A stretch of 64,000 nucleotides of DNA from Deminuibacter sp966424055 (GTDB taxonomy: Bacteria > Bacteroidota > Bacteroidia > Chitinophagales > Chitinophagaceae). A program made the translations under genes and the position numbers. The stretch's first letter is position 1. Every line of letters starts with the position of its first letter. The stretch lies in contig CBJLMB010000036.1 of assembly GCA_966424055.1 (NCBI GenBank), positions 1-64,000 on the forward strand, read 5' to 3'. The notes beneath the pieces were generated by a model. It was not told where the DNA came from. It did no database searches and was given only the letters and a program-made list of their open reading frames with translations. Positions 1 to 9,682 of the stretch are shown one piece after another.

Positions 1-3000
1 CGTGAATTGTGCAGGGCCGCTTAGTTTGGTCCACAGGTACGATGCAATACTGCCACCGGGATCTGAGGAAGCAGAGCCATCCAGTGTAGCACTGTTCTGT
101 GGTAAGGTGATGGTAACATCTTTACCGGCATTGGCCACAGGTGGTTTGTTCTGTGCAGGCAGCACGGTTATCTTTACCGTGTCCGTTGCGGTGGCACCTT
201 TGTCGTCAGTTATTTTCAGCACCATTGCATAAACCCCTGCCACCAGGTTACCCAGGCTGGCATTCACAGTTGTGTTACCGGTCAAATTAAACTGGTCCGG
301 GCCGCTCACTTTATTCCATTGATAAGCCGCAATGCTGCCATCCGGATCAGAAGAGGCAGAGCCATCCAGTGTTACACTGTTTTGTGGTAAGGTGATGGAG
401 ATATCCTTTCCTGCATTGGCAACAGGTGGTTTATTGGGCGTAACGGCACAATTACTGCTCCAGTCAATACCCAGCACAATATTCACCAGGCCAGTATTGT
501 TACATACAATATTTCCTTTTGCGTAGGTATCGAACGATTTATAAAACCGCACACCTGCGCCGGTTGGATTTTTTATTGTGTTATTGGTCACGGTAAGCCT
601 GGAGCTATCGACCGGGTCGGTACGGCGTGTGTCTACCATGATACCATCCATACCGATCACAGTATAGCTACTCAGCCTGCCGCTGTTGATAATGGTATTG
701 TGATCTATTTTAATATTACCCGCACCCAGTACCAGGATGCCCAGTGCATAGGTATTTTCTATATAGTTATCATGTACATAAGCCGAAGTATACCCTCCCA
801 GGCTGATACCATTGCCCTGGTTGGTATTTATTTCAAAACCGCTGTTGGTAACATGATTGTTGTAAATTTCATTGGCCCCCTCAGATGCGCTGGATAATTG
901 TATACCCGAGCGCCAGGTGCTGTCAATAATATTATTGTATACTTTCACATTGCCCAGGCGCAGCGGTTTGGGATTGGTGGCCACACCATTACAGATGACC
1001 TGCCTGGTACCATTGGGATCTGTTGAACCCAGGTACATCCCTTCCTGTGTTACATGTGCAATATGGTTGTCGTGAAGCGAAATATTATTGATGACCCATT
1101 TGGGATACTGCAATGAATCGATACAGGAGCCATCCTGTTTTACCCAGAAACCATAGGTCTTCTGGTATATATCTATATTAGAAACCTCCACATTGCTCGA
1201 GCGGCCGAAAATATCCACGGCAACGCCATCGCCCTTAACAGGATCCTGTATATGAAACCCGTACTTGTCATTACTGCCCGTACCGGTTAATTTAATATAA
1301 CGGCTGTTGTTAATGGCAAAACCATTGGTAAGCGATACCTGGCCGCCTTCATTGATAATGGTAACCGGACAGGTCGCTGTGCCATATATATTTTCCAGCG
1401 ATATATATGACCATGGATTGGATCCTGCTTTTACCACCAGCGTATCACCCGGCTGATAAGCAAAGCGGCCACCATTGATGTAAATGCCATTATCTCCCTG
1501 CTTATTGAGGTAAATTCTTTTACCCTTGCAACCCGGCTGTCCTGTAGAGGGTGCTGCATTTACATTTACCTGAACTGTAGAGCTGGCTGTTTTACCATTA
1601 TTGTCTGTTACGGTCAGCTGCATTACATAGGTTCCAGCGCTCAGGTTCGATAATATTGCTTTATCCGTATTGGCGCCCGCAAGCACCAGTTGTGCCGGCC
1701 CGCTTTTCTGCACCCATTGATAGCTGGTAATATTACCTGCAGGTGCTGAAGAAGAAGATCCGTCGAGCGTTACGCTGTTCTGGGGAAGTGTTACACTAAC
1801 ATTGCTGCCGGCATTGGCCACCGGGGGGGCGCTGGAGGGCAGTACCGTAACATGTACAGCAGCATTGCCCGTAGCACCCTGGTTATCGGTTACGGTTAAC
1901 TGGAAAGAATAAGTACCAGCCACCAGGTTGGAGAGATTTACTTTTGCTGTGTTGTCTGCCGATAAAGTAAACTGCGAAGGGCCATCCGTTTTTGCCCACT
2001 TATAAGCAGTAATACTGCCATCACCATCGGTCGAGGCTGAACCATCCAGTGTAGTATTGTTCTGCGGCAGCGTGATAGTGATATCATTCCCTGCATTGGC
2101 AACGGGAGGCTTGTTCGGCGGAGGAGTGGGTGAACTGCCTTTGCTGAACTGGAGCATCCATTCATACACATTCATGCCATTCACTTTCCAGGAGGGGTCG
2201 TACCCTTCATTCCATGCAGAATGGCCTATACCCGGCAAACCGGTGAGCAGGGCGGGTATGGCCGGGTTCGCAGCATTGATTATACCGGTATAGCTCAGGG
2301 CAACAGACCAGAAATTATCCAGCATGCCGCAGATATCCCATACCGCTACATTGTGTTTGGCCGCATTAACAATGTTGGCCTGCCTGTTTGATTCTACCGG
2401 TGCAGCAGAAATAGGTACGATAGCCGCCAGCTTATCGCAGAAAGCGGCATCATCTGTAATGCAGGTCCATACGCCATAACCACCCGCTGACAGCCCCGTA
2501 ATATAAATGCGTGATGCATCTACCCGGTAACGTTTCTGTATAGCAGGCAGCATATATTTTACATGCATATACTGGTACGACCAGCTGGGCGCTTGTGGCG
2601 ATACCACAATAAATTTATAGAGTTTTCCATCTTTAGGGTTCGTGAACTGCATCTTCATTCCGTTAGCAATACGCTGGGGAAGTGCGGTGTTCAGCAGCTG
2701 GGAGATATTAGTACCCGCTTCGCCAGAACCATGTAAAAAAATGATGAGCGGATATTGTTGGGTACTATTTGTATTGTAATCATCAGGGAGGGATAGTAGG
2801 GCGTTGGTGTTGCTGTAATCGGATATAGGCAACTGTATTAGGTTTTGGTTACCGACCACCGACTGCATAAATCCTTTGGTATAGATGTTCACGAAAAAAG
2901 CGAGAAGGATCAATGCTTTTGTGGCAAAGCTACCTGACCGCAAAAGCGGTAGCCGCCTGAACCGTGATAAAAAATGAATGTAGTTGGCCACAGACCGGCC

Positions 3001-3027
3001 TTTGAGTGTAGAATTTACTGACCTCAT
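1..3027 (-). CDS. Secreted esterase-like hydrolase with PKD repeats and beta-helix (3' end outside window)
   Basis: The reading frame is open from an ATG at 3027 to the window edge (1009 codons), so the C-terminus is missing. Residues 26-52 form a long hydrophobic signal or anchor (FATKALILLAFFVNIY). Residues 92-300 resemble a PHB-depolymerase/prolyl-oligopeptidase type alpha/beta hydrolase: an oxyanion-side FLHGSGEAG (97-105), a nucleophile elbow GLSAGG with Ser180, a candidate acid Asp237 and a candidate His269. Two PKD/K2P-like domains follow (about 305-490, each beginning PPVANAG). Then comes a region of about 360 residues with many N-rich short strands, typical of a right-handed parallel beta-helix (about 500-860). 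Two more PKD repeats run to the edge. The family suggests a secreted enzyme acting on polysaccharide or esters; the substrate is unknown. It lies just downstream of the minus-strand exopolysaccharide operon with a 268 bp gap, so it may have its own promoter. A T9SS tail would be expected beyond the edge but cannot be seen. Confidence 0.85.
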   Translation of the reverse strand, partial: MRSVNSTLKGRSVANYIHFLSRFRRLPLLRSGSFATKALILLAFFVNIYTKGFMQSVVGNQNLIQLPISDYSNTNALLSLPDDYNTNSTQQYPLIIFLHGSGEAGTNISQLLNTALPQRIANGMKMQFTNPKDGKLYKFIVVSPQAPSWSYQYMHVKYMLPAIQKRYRVDASRIYITGLSAGGYGVWTCITDDAAFCDKLAAIVPISAAPVESNRQANIVNAAKHNVAVWDICGMLDNFWSVALSYTGIINAANPAIPALLTGLPGIGHSAWNEGYDPSWKVNGMNVYEWMLQFSKGSSPTPPPNKPPVANAGNDITITLPQNNTTLDGSASTDGDGSITAYKWAKTDGPSQFTLSADNTAKVNLSNLVAGTYSFQLTVTDNQGATGNAAVHVTVLPSSAPPVANAGSNVSVTLPQNSVTLDGSSSSAPAGNITSYQWVQKSGPAQLVLAGANTDKAILSNLSAGTYVMQLTVTDNNGKTASSTVQVNVNAAPSTGQPGCKGKRIYLNKQGDNGIYINGGRFAYQPGDTLVVKAGSNPWSYISLENIYGTATCPVTIINEGGQVSLTNGFAINNSRYIKLTGTGSNDKYGFHIQDPVKGDGVAVDIFGRSSNVEVSNIDIYQKTYGFWVKQDGSCIDSLQYPKWVINNISLHDNHIAHVTQEGMYLGSTDPNGTRQVICNGVATNPKPLRLGNVKVYNNIIDSTWRSGIQLSSASEGANEIYNNHVTNSGFEINTNQGNGISLGGYTSAYVHDNYIENTYALGILVLGAGNIKIDHNTIINSGRLSSYTVIGMDGIMVDTRRTDPVDSSRLTVTNNTIKNPTGAGVRFYKSFDTYAKGNIVCNNTGLVNIVLGIDWSSNCAVTPNKPPVANAGKDISITLPQNSVTLDGSASSDPDGSIAAYQWNKVSGPDQFNLTGNTTVNASLGNLVAGVYAMVLKITDDKGATATDTVKITVLPAQNKPPVANAGKDVTITLPQNSATLDGSASSDPGGSIASYLWTKLSGPAQFT

Positions 3028-3295
3028 CAATTGGGGGTTTTTCTGAATAAGTAATTGGACGTTTAGAACGGCACAAGTAATATGCCATACAGCTTATTGA
3101 AAACCCCTGTGTGATAAATATAAATCAGACGTATATATAGTTAAGTAACTATGAAATTCAATAATCGTTTTCTTTAATGAATGCGTGAAAGATGATAGAC
3201 TGTATCTATCTTATACTACAGGAAGAAAAAACAAAAAAGCGATGGGCGGCTATTAACGTAAGATAAATTGCAGAAAGCATACCATTCTTAATTGC

Positions 3296-4174
3296 TCAGG
3301 ATGCGTTCACGAATTTAATTTTTCTGAATATTTTATTCTTCCTGCTTTTTACTCTTGAAGGCAGATCATAATCATTCCAGTCTTGTTTTCTTTTAGCCCA
3401 GAATTCTTTCCACCGGTACCACCAGTAATATAAGCGATGGTGATTTTTATTCACCAGCTGTAAACGGCCGTATTCGCGGTAATTTTGCTTTCTCGCATCA
3501 TTATCATTTGTTATACGTAACCATTCTGTGTGTGGGTCTACACCTATCTTCTGGTAAAGTTCGCCCCCCCCCACGGGCAGTGTATGCCGCATCACCACGG
3601 TGTCAAAAACAATGAGTTTGTTTTCGGGATATCCCAGCAGTTTAGACCATACCGCATCTACGCCCCAGCTGGAGCGGTTACCGATAAAAGAAGGCAGGCA
3701 TTGCTGCAGTGCCCCTGCAGAGAAAACCGGCGCCATCACTTCTATCTGTCCAACAAAACGGCAAAAACTGCCCTTGCTTTGTTTGAAAATAGGCCAGCTG
3801 CAAAAGGAATCTTTGCTTAGTGCGGCCTGGCAAATCCATCCATTGAGGGCCCGGGTTTGTGAAAACAGGTCGTTGATCTGGCGGGTATCTATTTCTATGT
3901 CATCATCTAAAAAATAAAAATATTCGTATTGCTGCAGCCATTCGGGTTTAACCTGCGTCAGCAGCTCATGGATCATATGATATTTGAAATTCTTCAGATG
4001 AAAAAAATAATCCACACCGGCATACCGCGCGGGATCATTCACCTGTTCATGGTAAAACAGCAGGCATACATCGAATGTTTTTTCTTCCTGGTACTTCAGC
4101 CAGGCATCTTTAAACAGGTACGATTTATTACCGCAGGGCGCGATAACGATATTTTTTGCTGTCATCTTATTCAT
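3296..4174 (-). CDS. DUF707-family putative glycosyltransferase
   Basis: This 292-residue protein matches my recollection of the DUF707 family, whose members look like glycosyltransferases but are uncharacterised. It has a hydrophobic strand followed by an acidic metal-binding-like motif, FLDDDIEID (88-96), which would fit a GT-A fold DxD site. A second conserved block around WGVDAVW also fits. There is no signal peptide or membrane segment, so it is probably cytoplasmic. The ATG overlaps the stop of the preceding GT14 gene by 8 bp, showing translational coupling as the last gene of the ten-gene operon. Its role is inferred to be adding a sugar to the repeat unit; the donor and acceptor cannot be read from the sequence. 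Confidence 0.75.
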   Translation of the reverse strand: MNKMTAKNIVIAPCGNKSYLFKDAWLKYQEEKTFDVCLLFYHEQVNDPARYAGVDYFFHLKNFKYHMIHELLTQVKPEWLQQYEYFYFLDDDIEIDTRQINDLFSQTRALNGWICQAALSKDSFCSWPIFKQSKGSFCRFVGQIEVMAPVFSAGALQQCLPSFIGNRSSWGVDAVWSKLLGYPENKLIVFDTVVMRHTLPVGGGELYQKIGVDPHTEWLRITNDNDARKQNYREYGRLQLVNKNHHRLYYWWYRWKEFWAKRKQDWNDYDLPSRVKSRKNKIFRKIKFVNAS

Positions 4175-5051
4175 TATTTAATGGTATAGCCGGCGCTTGG
4201 GTATGGATTTTCTTTTTAAGGCCGATCCATTCTTCCAACAGGTCCAGCACCTGGGCATCAACCGCGCTGTCGAATTTTCGTGCAAACAGTTTACCGGATG
4301 CAGTAAGCGCATCCAGCTTATCACTGGTGATTATTTCAGGATGTCCTTTGCCAGGCAGCCAGTCTACATACACCAGGTTAGGGACAATACGGTTCTTATA
4401 AAAAGAATTGTACAGGATGGTGGCAAAGAAAAATTCATCAGCGCCCCAGCAATACTTAAAATACCGCACATAACGCGGGTTTTGCTGTACAAAATCGAGT
4501 ATATACTGCGCCGCGGGCTGCGACAGGGTAAACCAGTTGGCCCTGCCTACCACCGCATAATCCACCGGGAATTTTCTTTTGGGCAGCAGCAGGTTCACCC
4601 ATTTTTCCAGCCGGTATTTACCAGGTATCCGCCAGTTGATCAGGTGGTATTTTCTTACCCTTGGTGCTGCTTCGCTCCATTCATCATCGATAGATTCGCA
4701 GGTGATGAATTCAGTACCCCGACGTTCAAGAAGATACTGGTATATTTCTGCCGCCGGCTTCAGCGGAAAATCCTGCGCAGATATTACATTGATATAATCA
4801 TACCTGTCCGCCGCTATTTCCTGAAACCCGTTCAGCGTGGCCTGTATGGTACCATAGCCGGCCCAGTATATGCTGGCACGCTGCTGTATAAAATGCACAT
4901 TTGCTGCCGATGTCAGATAACGGAAAGCGGTTTCATCGGCTTTTTTATCTATATGGATAAAAAACACAGCCGCCGGATGATCCAGTGCGCGGATCAATCT
5001 TTCCAGTTGTGCCGGTTGTTTATGTGCCAATATCAGGTGTGCAATTTTCAT
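4167..5051 (-). CDS. GT14-family glycosyltransferase (core-2/I-branching type)
   Basis: The 294-residue product starts with MKIAHLILAHKQP and carries the hallmarks of the Branch (core-2/I-branching, beta-1,6-N-acetylglucosaminyltransferase) family: the IHIDKKAD strand (33-39), an INVISAQDFPLKP block (87-99) and WGADEFF (202-208), which resembles the conserved W-x-DE-x-F motif. Bacterial members are found in polysaccharide loci and usually transfer GlcNAc or xylose; the actual sugar here is not known. No export signal is present. It lies 10 bp downstream of the flippase gene and overlaps the next gene by 8 bp, inside the same operon. Confidence 0.85.
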   Translation of the reverse strand: MKIAHLILAHKQPAQLERLIRALDHPAAVFFIHIDKKADETAFRYLTSAANVHFIQQRASIYWAGYGTIQATLNGFQEIAADRYDYINVISAQDFPLKPAAEIYQYLLERRGTEFITCESIDDEWSEAAPRVRKYHLINWRIPGKYRLEKWVNLLLPKRKFPVDYAVVGRANWFTLSQPAAQYILDFVQQNPRYVRYFKYCWGADEFFFATILYNSFYKNRIVPNLVYVDWLPGKGHPEIITSDKLDALTASGKLFARKFDSAVDAQVLDLLEEWIGLKKKIHTQAPAIPLNNE

Positions 5052-5061
5052 TCTTAACCGC

Positions 5062-6423
5062 TTAACGTGCCAGTACGCTTTTCTGTTTTACCCTGAAGCC
5101 GGTGGCAGATGTATATAGTTGTTTATAAAAAGCCATCATATACCGGAATACATTGCGCATCTGCAAACCAATTTGCCGGCGCATTACAAAATACCAGGTC
5201 ACAGCGCCTATCACACACATAATTACCGAACCTATTGCTGCACCGTAAAACCCCATACGCGACAGGCAAACATAGTTTACACCCAGGTACTCGATCACGC
5301 CGATGGTATTGATGATAAAACAAAGCCTGGCTTTGCCGATGGAGTTAAGCAGGTTGGCTGCCTGGTTTTGCATAGGGCGCATAAGCCCTGTAACCATATA
5401 CATTTGAAGAATAGGCGCTGCAGCAAGGTATTTTTCACCGGCGATCAGCTGGATGATCAGGTGCGGGAATAGAATGATGATCACGGCTGCGGGCATGGTA
5501 AAGGAGATCAGTATCCCCACCATTTTCTCGTACAGGTATTTTACCTTATTCTCCCCTTCTTCCACAACAGCCCTGGCGCTTTTAGGAAAAAGGATCTCAG
5601 CTGCTGCATAAGAAGGTATATCTACCAGGGCATTGATACGTGAAGCTGCATTGTAGCAGGCCACAGCACTGCTGCTCATAAATGTGGCAGTCATTACCTG
5701 GTCGATATTGGCGCAAATATTCGACATCACACCCGACCCGAAAATATAGCCGCCATAAGCAACGATCCGTTTTATCCATTTCACCGAAAACACAAAACGG
5801 TGCAGCAGGTATTTTCTTGAATAAACATACAGCACTATCGTACCCAGGAAAATACTGGCCGACATATACAATGCCAGGTGCCATAATAAAAAAGGAATAT
5901 GAAACAAAGCATGCGAAACAATGGCTACAAAAAAAACCAACTGCCGAACCAGGTATCCGGCAAACACACCTTTGAAATCAAGAAAAGACTGTTGAATGGC
6001 TTCAAAATGCGAAAAAAAGACCATGCAGATAAGTCCCGGGATAAACCATTTAAGCATGTAGGCCAGCTCAGGACCAGTATGCAGCCACACACCCAGGTAA
6101 CCGGATAACAGCAGCAGGCATATAATGAACAATGCACTGATAGCACTATTAATGATAAAAGAAGCAGAAGCGATCTCGGCTTTTTCATTTTCATCATCGC
6201 TTACACTTACATATTTTATATGGGCATTCTTAAGTAACCCGCTTTTGGTTGCCTCAAAAATAGATGTCACCGCAAGAAAAAGTGCCCAAACCCCCATTTG
6301 CGCCTGTGTAAGCCAGCGAATGAGCACGATAAAATTGATAAACCCAAAAAAAGTAAGGGAAAACCGTTGTAAAAACGAATAGAACGCAGACCTGATCCAA
6401 TAAGAGGAGAAATATTTTTTCAA
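5062..6423 (-). CDS. Wzx-type oligosaccharide flippase (MOP superfamily)
   Basis: A 453-residue, strongly hydrophobic protein with roughly a dozen predicted transmembrane segments spread over its full length. The N-terminal pattern (FGFINFIVLIRWLTQAQMGVW) is typical of the polysaccharide_synt/Wzx branch of the MOP flippases. Members move undecaprenyl-linked repeat units across the inner membrane. Together with the sugar transferase at 13674-14813 and the Wzy-like polymerase at 26493-28001, it implies a Wzx/Wzy-dependent pathway rather than an ABC-exporter pathway. It sits 12 bp after the GT4 gene and 10 bp before GT14. The C-terminal tail after the last helix is basic (VKQKSVLAR), consistent with a cytoplasmic end. 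Confidence 0.85.
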   Translation of the reverse strand: MKKYFSSYWIRSAFYSFLQRFSLTFFGFINFIVLIRWLTQAQMGVWALFLAVTSIFEATKSGLLKNAHIKYVSVSDDENEKAEIASASFIINSAISALFIICLLLLSGYLGVWLHTGPELAYMLKWFIPGLICMVFFSHFEAIQQSFLDFKGVFAGYLVRQLVFFVAIVSHALFHIPFLLWHLALYMSASIFLGTIVLYVYSRKYLLHRFVFSVKWIKRIVAYGGYIFGSGVMSNICANIDQVMTATFMSSSAVACYNAASRINALVDIPSYAAAEILFPKSARAVVEEGENKVKYLYEKMVGILISFTMPAAVIIILFPHLIIQLIAGEKYLAAAPILQMYMVTGLMRPMQNQAANLLNSIGKARLCFIINTIGVIEYLGVNYVCLSRMGFYGAAIGSVIMCVIGAVTWYFVMRRQIGLQMRNVFRYMMAFYKQLYTSATGFRVKQKSVLAR

Positions 6424-6435
6424 TTGCTTCTGAGT

Positions 6436-7665
6436 TTACTGAGTAGAAATGATAGAATTACTGATATGCTGCAGTTGGTTAAACATGGATTCATTTTTTA
6501 AAACAAAGGCCTGGTATACCTTTCTGAAATTATCAGCCCATTTATCCCAGTTCAGCTCATCCTCAAAGCGCTGCCGGCTGCTGGTGATCAGCTGATGAAA
6601 TTTTTCCTTATCGGCAAACAGTTCAGCGATCAGGGTGGCATAAATATTTCCCTTAGCGGTGTAGGGTACACAATACCCGTTCACGCCATCTTTAACAATA
6701 TCAGGCACTCCACCTGTTTCGGTGGTGATGGCCGGGATGCCGTATGCATTGGCTTCACAGGCAACCAGCAATGAGCAATCGGCCCTGGTGGGCAGCAATA
6801 AAAAATGGGCAGAAGCCAGCAGGTGCGCAAACCGCTGCTGATCGGCCGGGATATTTTTATTTAAAAAAGGAATTACTTCCAGGTTTGGATGAGTGAAAGT
6901 AGATGGCGGTATGCAGCCGCATACAATTAAACGGGCTTTTATACCATATGTATCATGCAGTATTTTCAGGGTATCAAATGCGATACTGCCGCCTTTCCGC
7001 TCCCATTCAACAGCCAGGTACAAGAGCGTGAGATGGGGGTTCTTTTCTTTTTCATAAATAAGTTCGCGCTGCGGCACCGCATCAATATTGGCACCCAGCG
7101 GGGTAATGCTTATTTTTCCGGGGGCTATTTTATAGTCGCTCACTGCAGAATGCGCTGCCCATTCTGATGAATAGATAATGGCCCTGCTTTTACTCAATGC
7201 TTTTTTTTCAAGACAGTTGGCCTCCCATTTCGATAGCAGGCTTACATTACTAAAGTCCTGTTTATAATAATGACTGATAAGATGAAAAGTGGTATCTGAA
7301 ATATAAATGACCGGTACACTGGTTTTAAGACAGGCCAGCTCGGTAGAGGCTGCGGGTGCACAAATGCAATCGTATTTTTTACCGGCCATTTTTTTCCGGA
7401 GCACACGGGCTGCGTACCAGCTTTTCAACAGGCTGTACTTGGCGAGATACTCTTTTTTGAACAGTACCCGCGCAAGTTTGGCAATGCCCCGTACAAATTT
7501 TTCCACTGCCCAGGGAAAATTAACAGGGCCGAGCAAGTCTACTTCCCCTACATTTTTCTGCAGTGTCTGGGCAATATAATACGTGGTGCCAGACCATGAC
7601 CTTTTGTCTAAAGGATCATTAACGGTCAAATAAGCGATGCTGATCCTTTGCTGTTTATTTTCCAA
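6436..7665 (-). CDS. GT4-family glycosyltransferase
   Basis: This 409-residue protein has a GT-B layout. The N-terminal half is divergent. The C-terminal nucleotide-sugar half has the ITPLGANID strand (187-194), the LLYLAVEWERKGG phosphate-binding region (214-226) and the block RADCSLLVACEANAYGIPAITTE (295-316 region). The usual E-x7-E pair of GT4 is changed: the first acidic position is Asp296 and the second is Glu304. The family transfers a hexose from a nucleotide donor with retention of configuration. It is probably cytoplasmic or peripheral. Its start overlaps the end of the GT4-methyltransferase gene by 11 bp. Confidence 0.8.
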   Translation of the reverse strand: MENKQQRISIAYLTVNDPLDKRSWSGTTYYIAQTLQKNVGEVDLLGPVNFPWAVEKFVRGIAKLARVLFKKEYLAKYSLLKSWYAARVLRKKMAGKKYDCICAPAASTELACLKTSVPVIYISDTTFHLISHYYKQDFSNVSLLSKWEANCLEKKALSKSRAIIYSSEWAAHSAVSDYKIAPGKISITPLGANIDAVPQRELIYEKEKNPHLTLLYLAVEWERKGGSIAFDTLKILHDTYGIKARLIVCGCIPPSTFTHPNLEVIPFLNKNIPADQQRFAHLLASAHFLLLPTRADCSLLVACEANAYGIPAITTETGGVPDIVKDGVNGYCVPYTAKGNIYATLIAELFADKEKFHQLITSSRQRFEDELNWDKWADNFRKVYQAFVLKNESMFNQLQHISNSIISTQ

Positions 7666-9682
7666 TATTCACAGATAAGCGGTTAGTATTTTCCTTCGCA
7701 TTTTTTTCCCATACCGTAAAAAATCCACCGGAAAACCGGGCGGGCAGCCAGTCGGCAATGCGGCAATCCATTTTCTGCAGCCATTTTATCTTACGGGTTA
7801 AAAAAGAAAAAGGGAAAACATCTTCAATAAAATTGGCCTTACCAAAACGCGTGATGGTAAACTGGTGGCGGCTGGACAGCTGCACCAGGTCGTTCTTTGA
7901 GAAAAACTGAACATGATCCAGGTTGTCAGCAGCAGATTGTACCGTTGTACCCTGGTATCCCATCAGCCGTTTCAATGCCATAATGGTACGCCATAATGGC
8001 CCCTGTTTATTTCTCATATTCAATACAGGTTTGGTCACCAGCATTTCCCTGGGGCCGCGGCCATTGGGTACGGTTACAATCAGTTTACCGTTATCGGTAA
8101 GGCTTTCGCGAAGTACCAGCAACAAAGCGCCGGGATCATCCAGGTGTTCAAGCACCTCGCTGCAAACAATAGCATCATACCGTTCGCCTGCGGCGACGAG
8201 CTCTTCAGCACTTTTTTGTAAAAACTGTACATTGGATAAATCGGTTACCTGTCTTGCTTTTTCAATGGCTTTCTCACTGATATCGATCCCCGTAACATGA
8301 AAGCCCAGGCGGCCAAGATGCCGGCTGATTACGCCGTTACCACAGCCCACATCGAGTATACGGGCATTGGCGGGAAGCGATTGCTGCAGTGCGCTGGCAA
8401 TAAACTCCACCCGCTTCCTGTCGGCGATCCTGTTGTATTCCCACACTGTATCATTTTTCATCCCTGAATAGTTATCTGTTTTATAAAGCGTGGCCGTTTG
8501 CAAGCCCTTGTTTTTAACCGGTGCATGTTCTTTATTGAAACACAGTACTTCGCTATATATCTGTTCTATATGCCGGGTCATGGCGGTGATATCAAAAGCG
8601 TTTTCTACTGTGCGTCTTGCATTGCGCCCCAGCATCAGCCGTAAAAAGGGTTCATTTGCCAGGGTGCATATTGCCGCTGCAAGTGCCTGTGGCTGCTGTT
8701 GCGGAACAATAAAACCGTTCTTCCCGTGATCTACAATTTCTTTGGTGCCATCCACCGCTGTTGCGATCACGGCTTTTTCCATGGCCATGGCTTCAAGCAG
8801 GCCGATGGGCAGGCCCTCCCATAAAGAAGGCAGGCAGAAAACATCAATGGCTTTCAGCAATGCCGGCACATCCTGACGGAAAGGGGTGCAGATCACACGC
8901 TGTTCTATGCCCAGTTCTTTTACCTGTTGCTGTACCTGGTGTTGCAGGGTTCCTTCGCCTGTCATCAGCAATACCAGGTTGGGCTGAGCCGCCAGTGCGG
9001 TATGAAAAGCCTTTACCAGCGTAAGCGGATCTTTCTGTTCTGTCATCCTGCCTATAAACCCGATCACACAGGCAGATGGGGAAATACCCAGCTCATCACG
9101 CACAGATGCACCTGGCGCTGCGGGGTGAAACCGCTGTACATCGATGCCATTGTTCACCACAAAAGACCGGAAGCCATTTATATGCCTGCTACCGGTTTGC
9201 TGGTTGGAAGCAGAGACAGAAATATTACAGGTTGTTCTTCTGGTGATCCATCCCTCAAAACCAATACGCAGCCGTTTCACATACCATGGCTGATCGTTAT
9301 GAAACGACCAGCCATGTATGGTATAGATGATGGGAATGCGTAATGATTTCGCGGCCCAGTATACATTGCTATTGGCCCTTGTTCCATGCACATGTACAAT
9401 ATCGATCTGCTGTTGGGCCATAAATTTTTTTACCGCTTTCCATTTACGTATATCCAGCGGTTTTTCAGAAGCAATTACATGGCTGGTAATACCCATGCTG
9501 TTGAGGTGGTCGATCATCTGCCCACCTGTAAAAGCAAGTACCACCGGCTCGTACACCGCTTTATTCATTTCCTGTACCAGGTTAAGAATATGGGTTTCTC
9601 CCCCGCCCACTTGTCCCTGCCGGATAGCCTGCAATACTTTTATTTTCTTTTTTGCCTGCATAGTCGCTGTTTTAGGCAGCAT
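7655..9682 (-). CDS. Fused GT4 glycosyltransferase and SAM-dependent methyltransferase
   Basis: One 675-residue frame carries two enzymes. Residues about 13-385 are a GT4 glycosyltransferase: QVGGGETHI (24-32), HVHGTRANSN (97-106), GFIGRMTEQKDP (208-219) and an intact E-x7-E pair at Glu289/Glu297. Residues about 405-675 are a class I methyltransferase with motif I DVGCGNG (444-450), the acidic motif II ending VTGIDIS (463-469) and SEVLEHLDDPG. The two may add a sugar and O-methylate it, or cap chain ends; this is inference. A methionine (MKNDTVWEY, residue 408) begins the second domain, so an independent methyltransferase product from an internal start is possible. The first ATG overlaps the asnB-like stop by 11 bp; a second Met at residue 8 is an alternative start. 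No frameshift is needed to join the halves. Confidence 0.85.
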   Translation of the reverse strand: MLPKTATMQAKKKIKVLQAIRQGQVGGGETHILNLVQEMNKAVYEPVVLAFTGGQMIDHLNSMGITSHVIASEKPLDIRKWKAVKKFMAQQQIDIVHVHGTRANSNVYWAAKSLRIPIIYTIHGWSFHNDQPWYVKRLRIGFEGWITRRTTCNISVSASNQQTGSRHINGFRSFVVNNGIDVQRFHPAAPGASVRDELGISPSACVIGFIGRMTEQKDPLTLVKAFHTALAAQPNLVLLMTGEGTLQHQVQQQVKELGIEQRVICTPFRQDVPALLKAIDVFCLPSLWEGLPIGLLEAMAMEKAVIATAVDGTKEIVDHGKNGFIVPQQQPQALAAAICTLANEPFLRLMLGRNARRTVENAFDITAMTRHIEQIYSEVLCFNKEHAPVKNKGLQTATLYKTDNYSGMKNDTVWEYNRIADRKRVEFIASALQQSLPANARILDVGCGNGVISRHLGRLGFHVTGIDISEKAIEKARQVTDLSNVQFLQKSAEELVAAGERYDAIVCSEVLEHLDDPGALLLVLRESLTDNGKLIVTVPNGRGPREMLVTKPVLNMRNKQGPLWRTIMALKRLMGYQGTTVQSAADNLDHVQFFSKNDLVQLSSRHQFTITRFGKANFIEDVFPFSFLTRKIKWLQKMDCRIADWLPARFSGGFFTVWEKNAKENTNRLSVNIGK

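Noticed and set aside
4197..5057. Long open frame on the plus strand (286 codons)
   Set aside because: It lies fully antisense to the GT14 gene, has no family motifs, and the minus-strand frame has clear ones.
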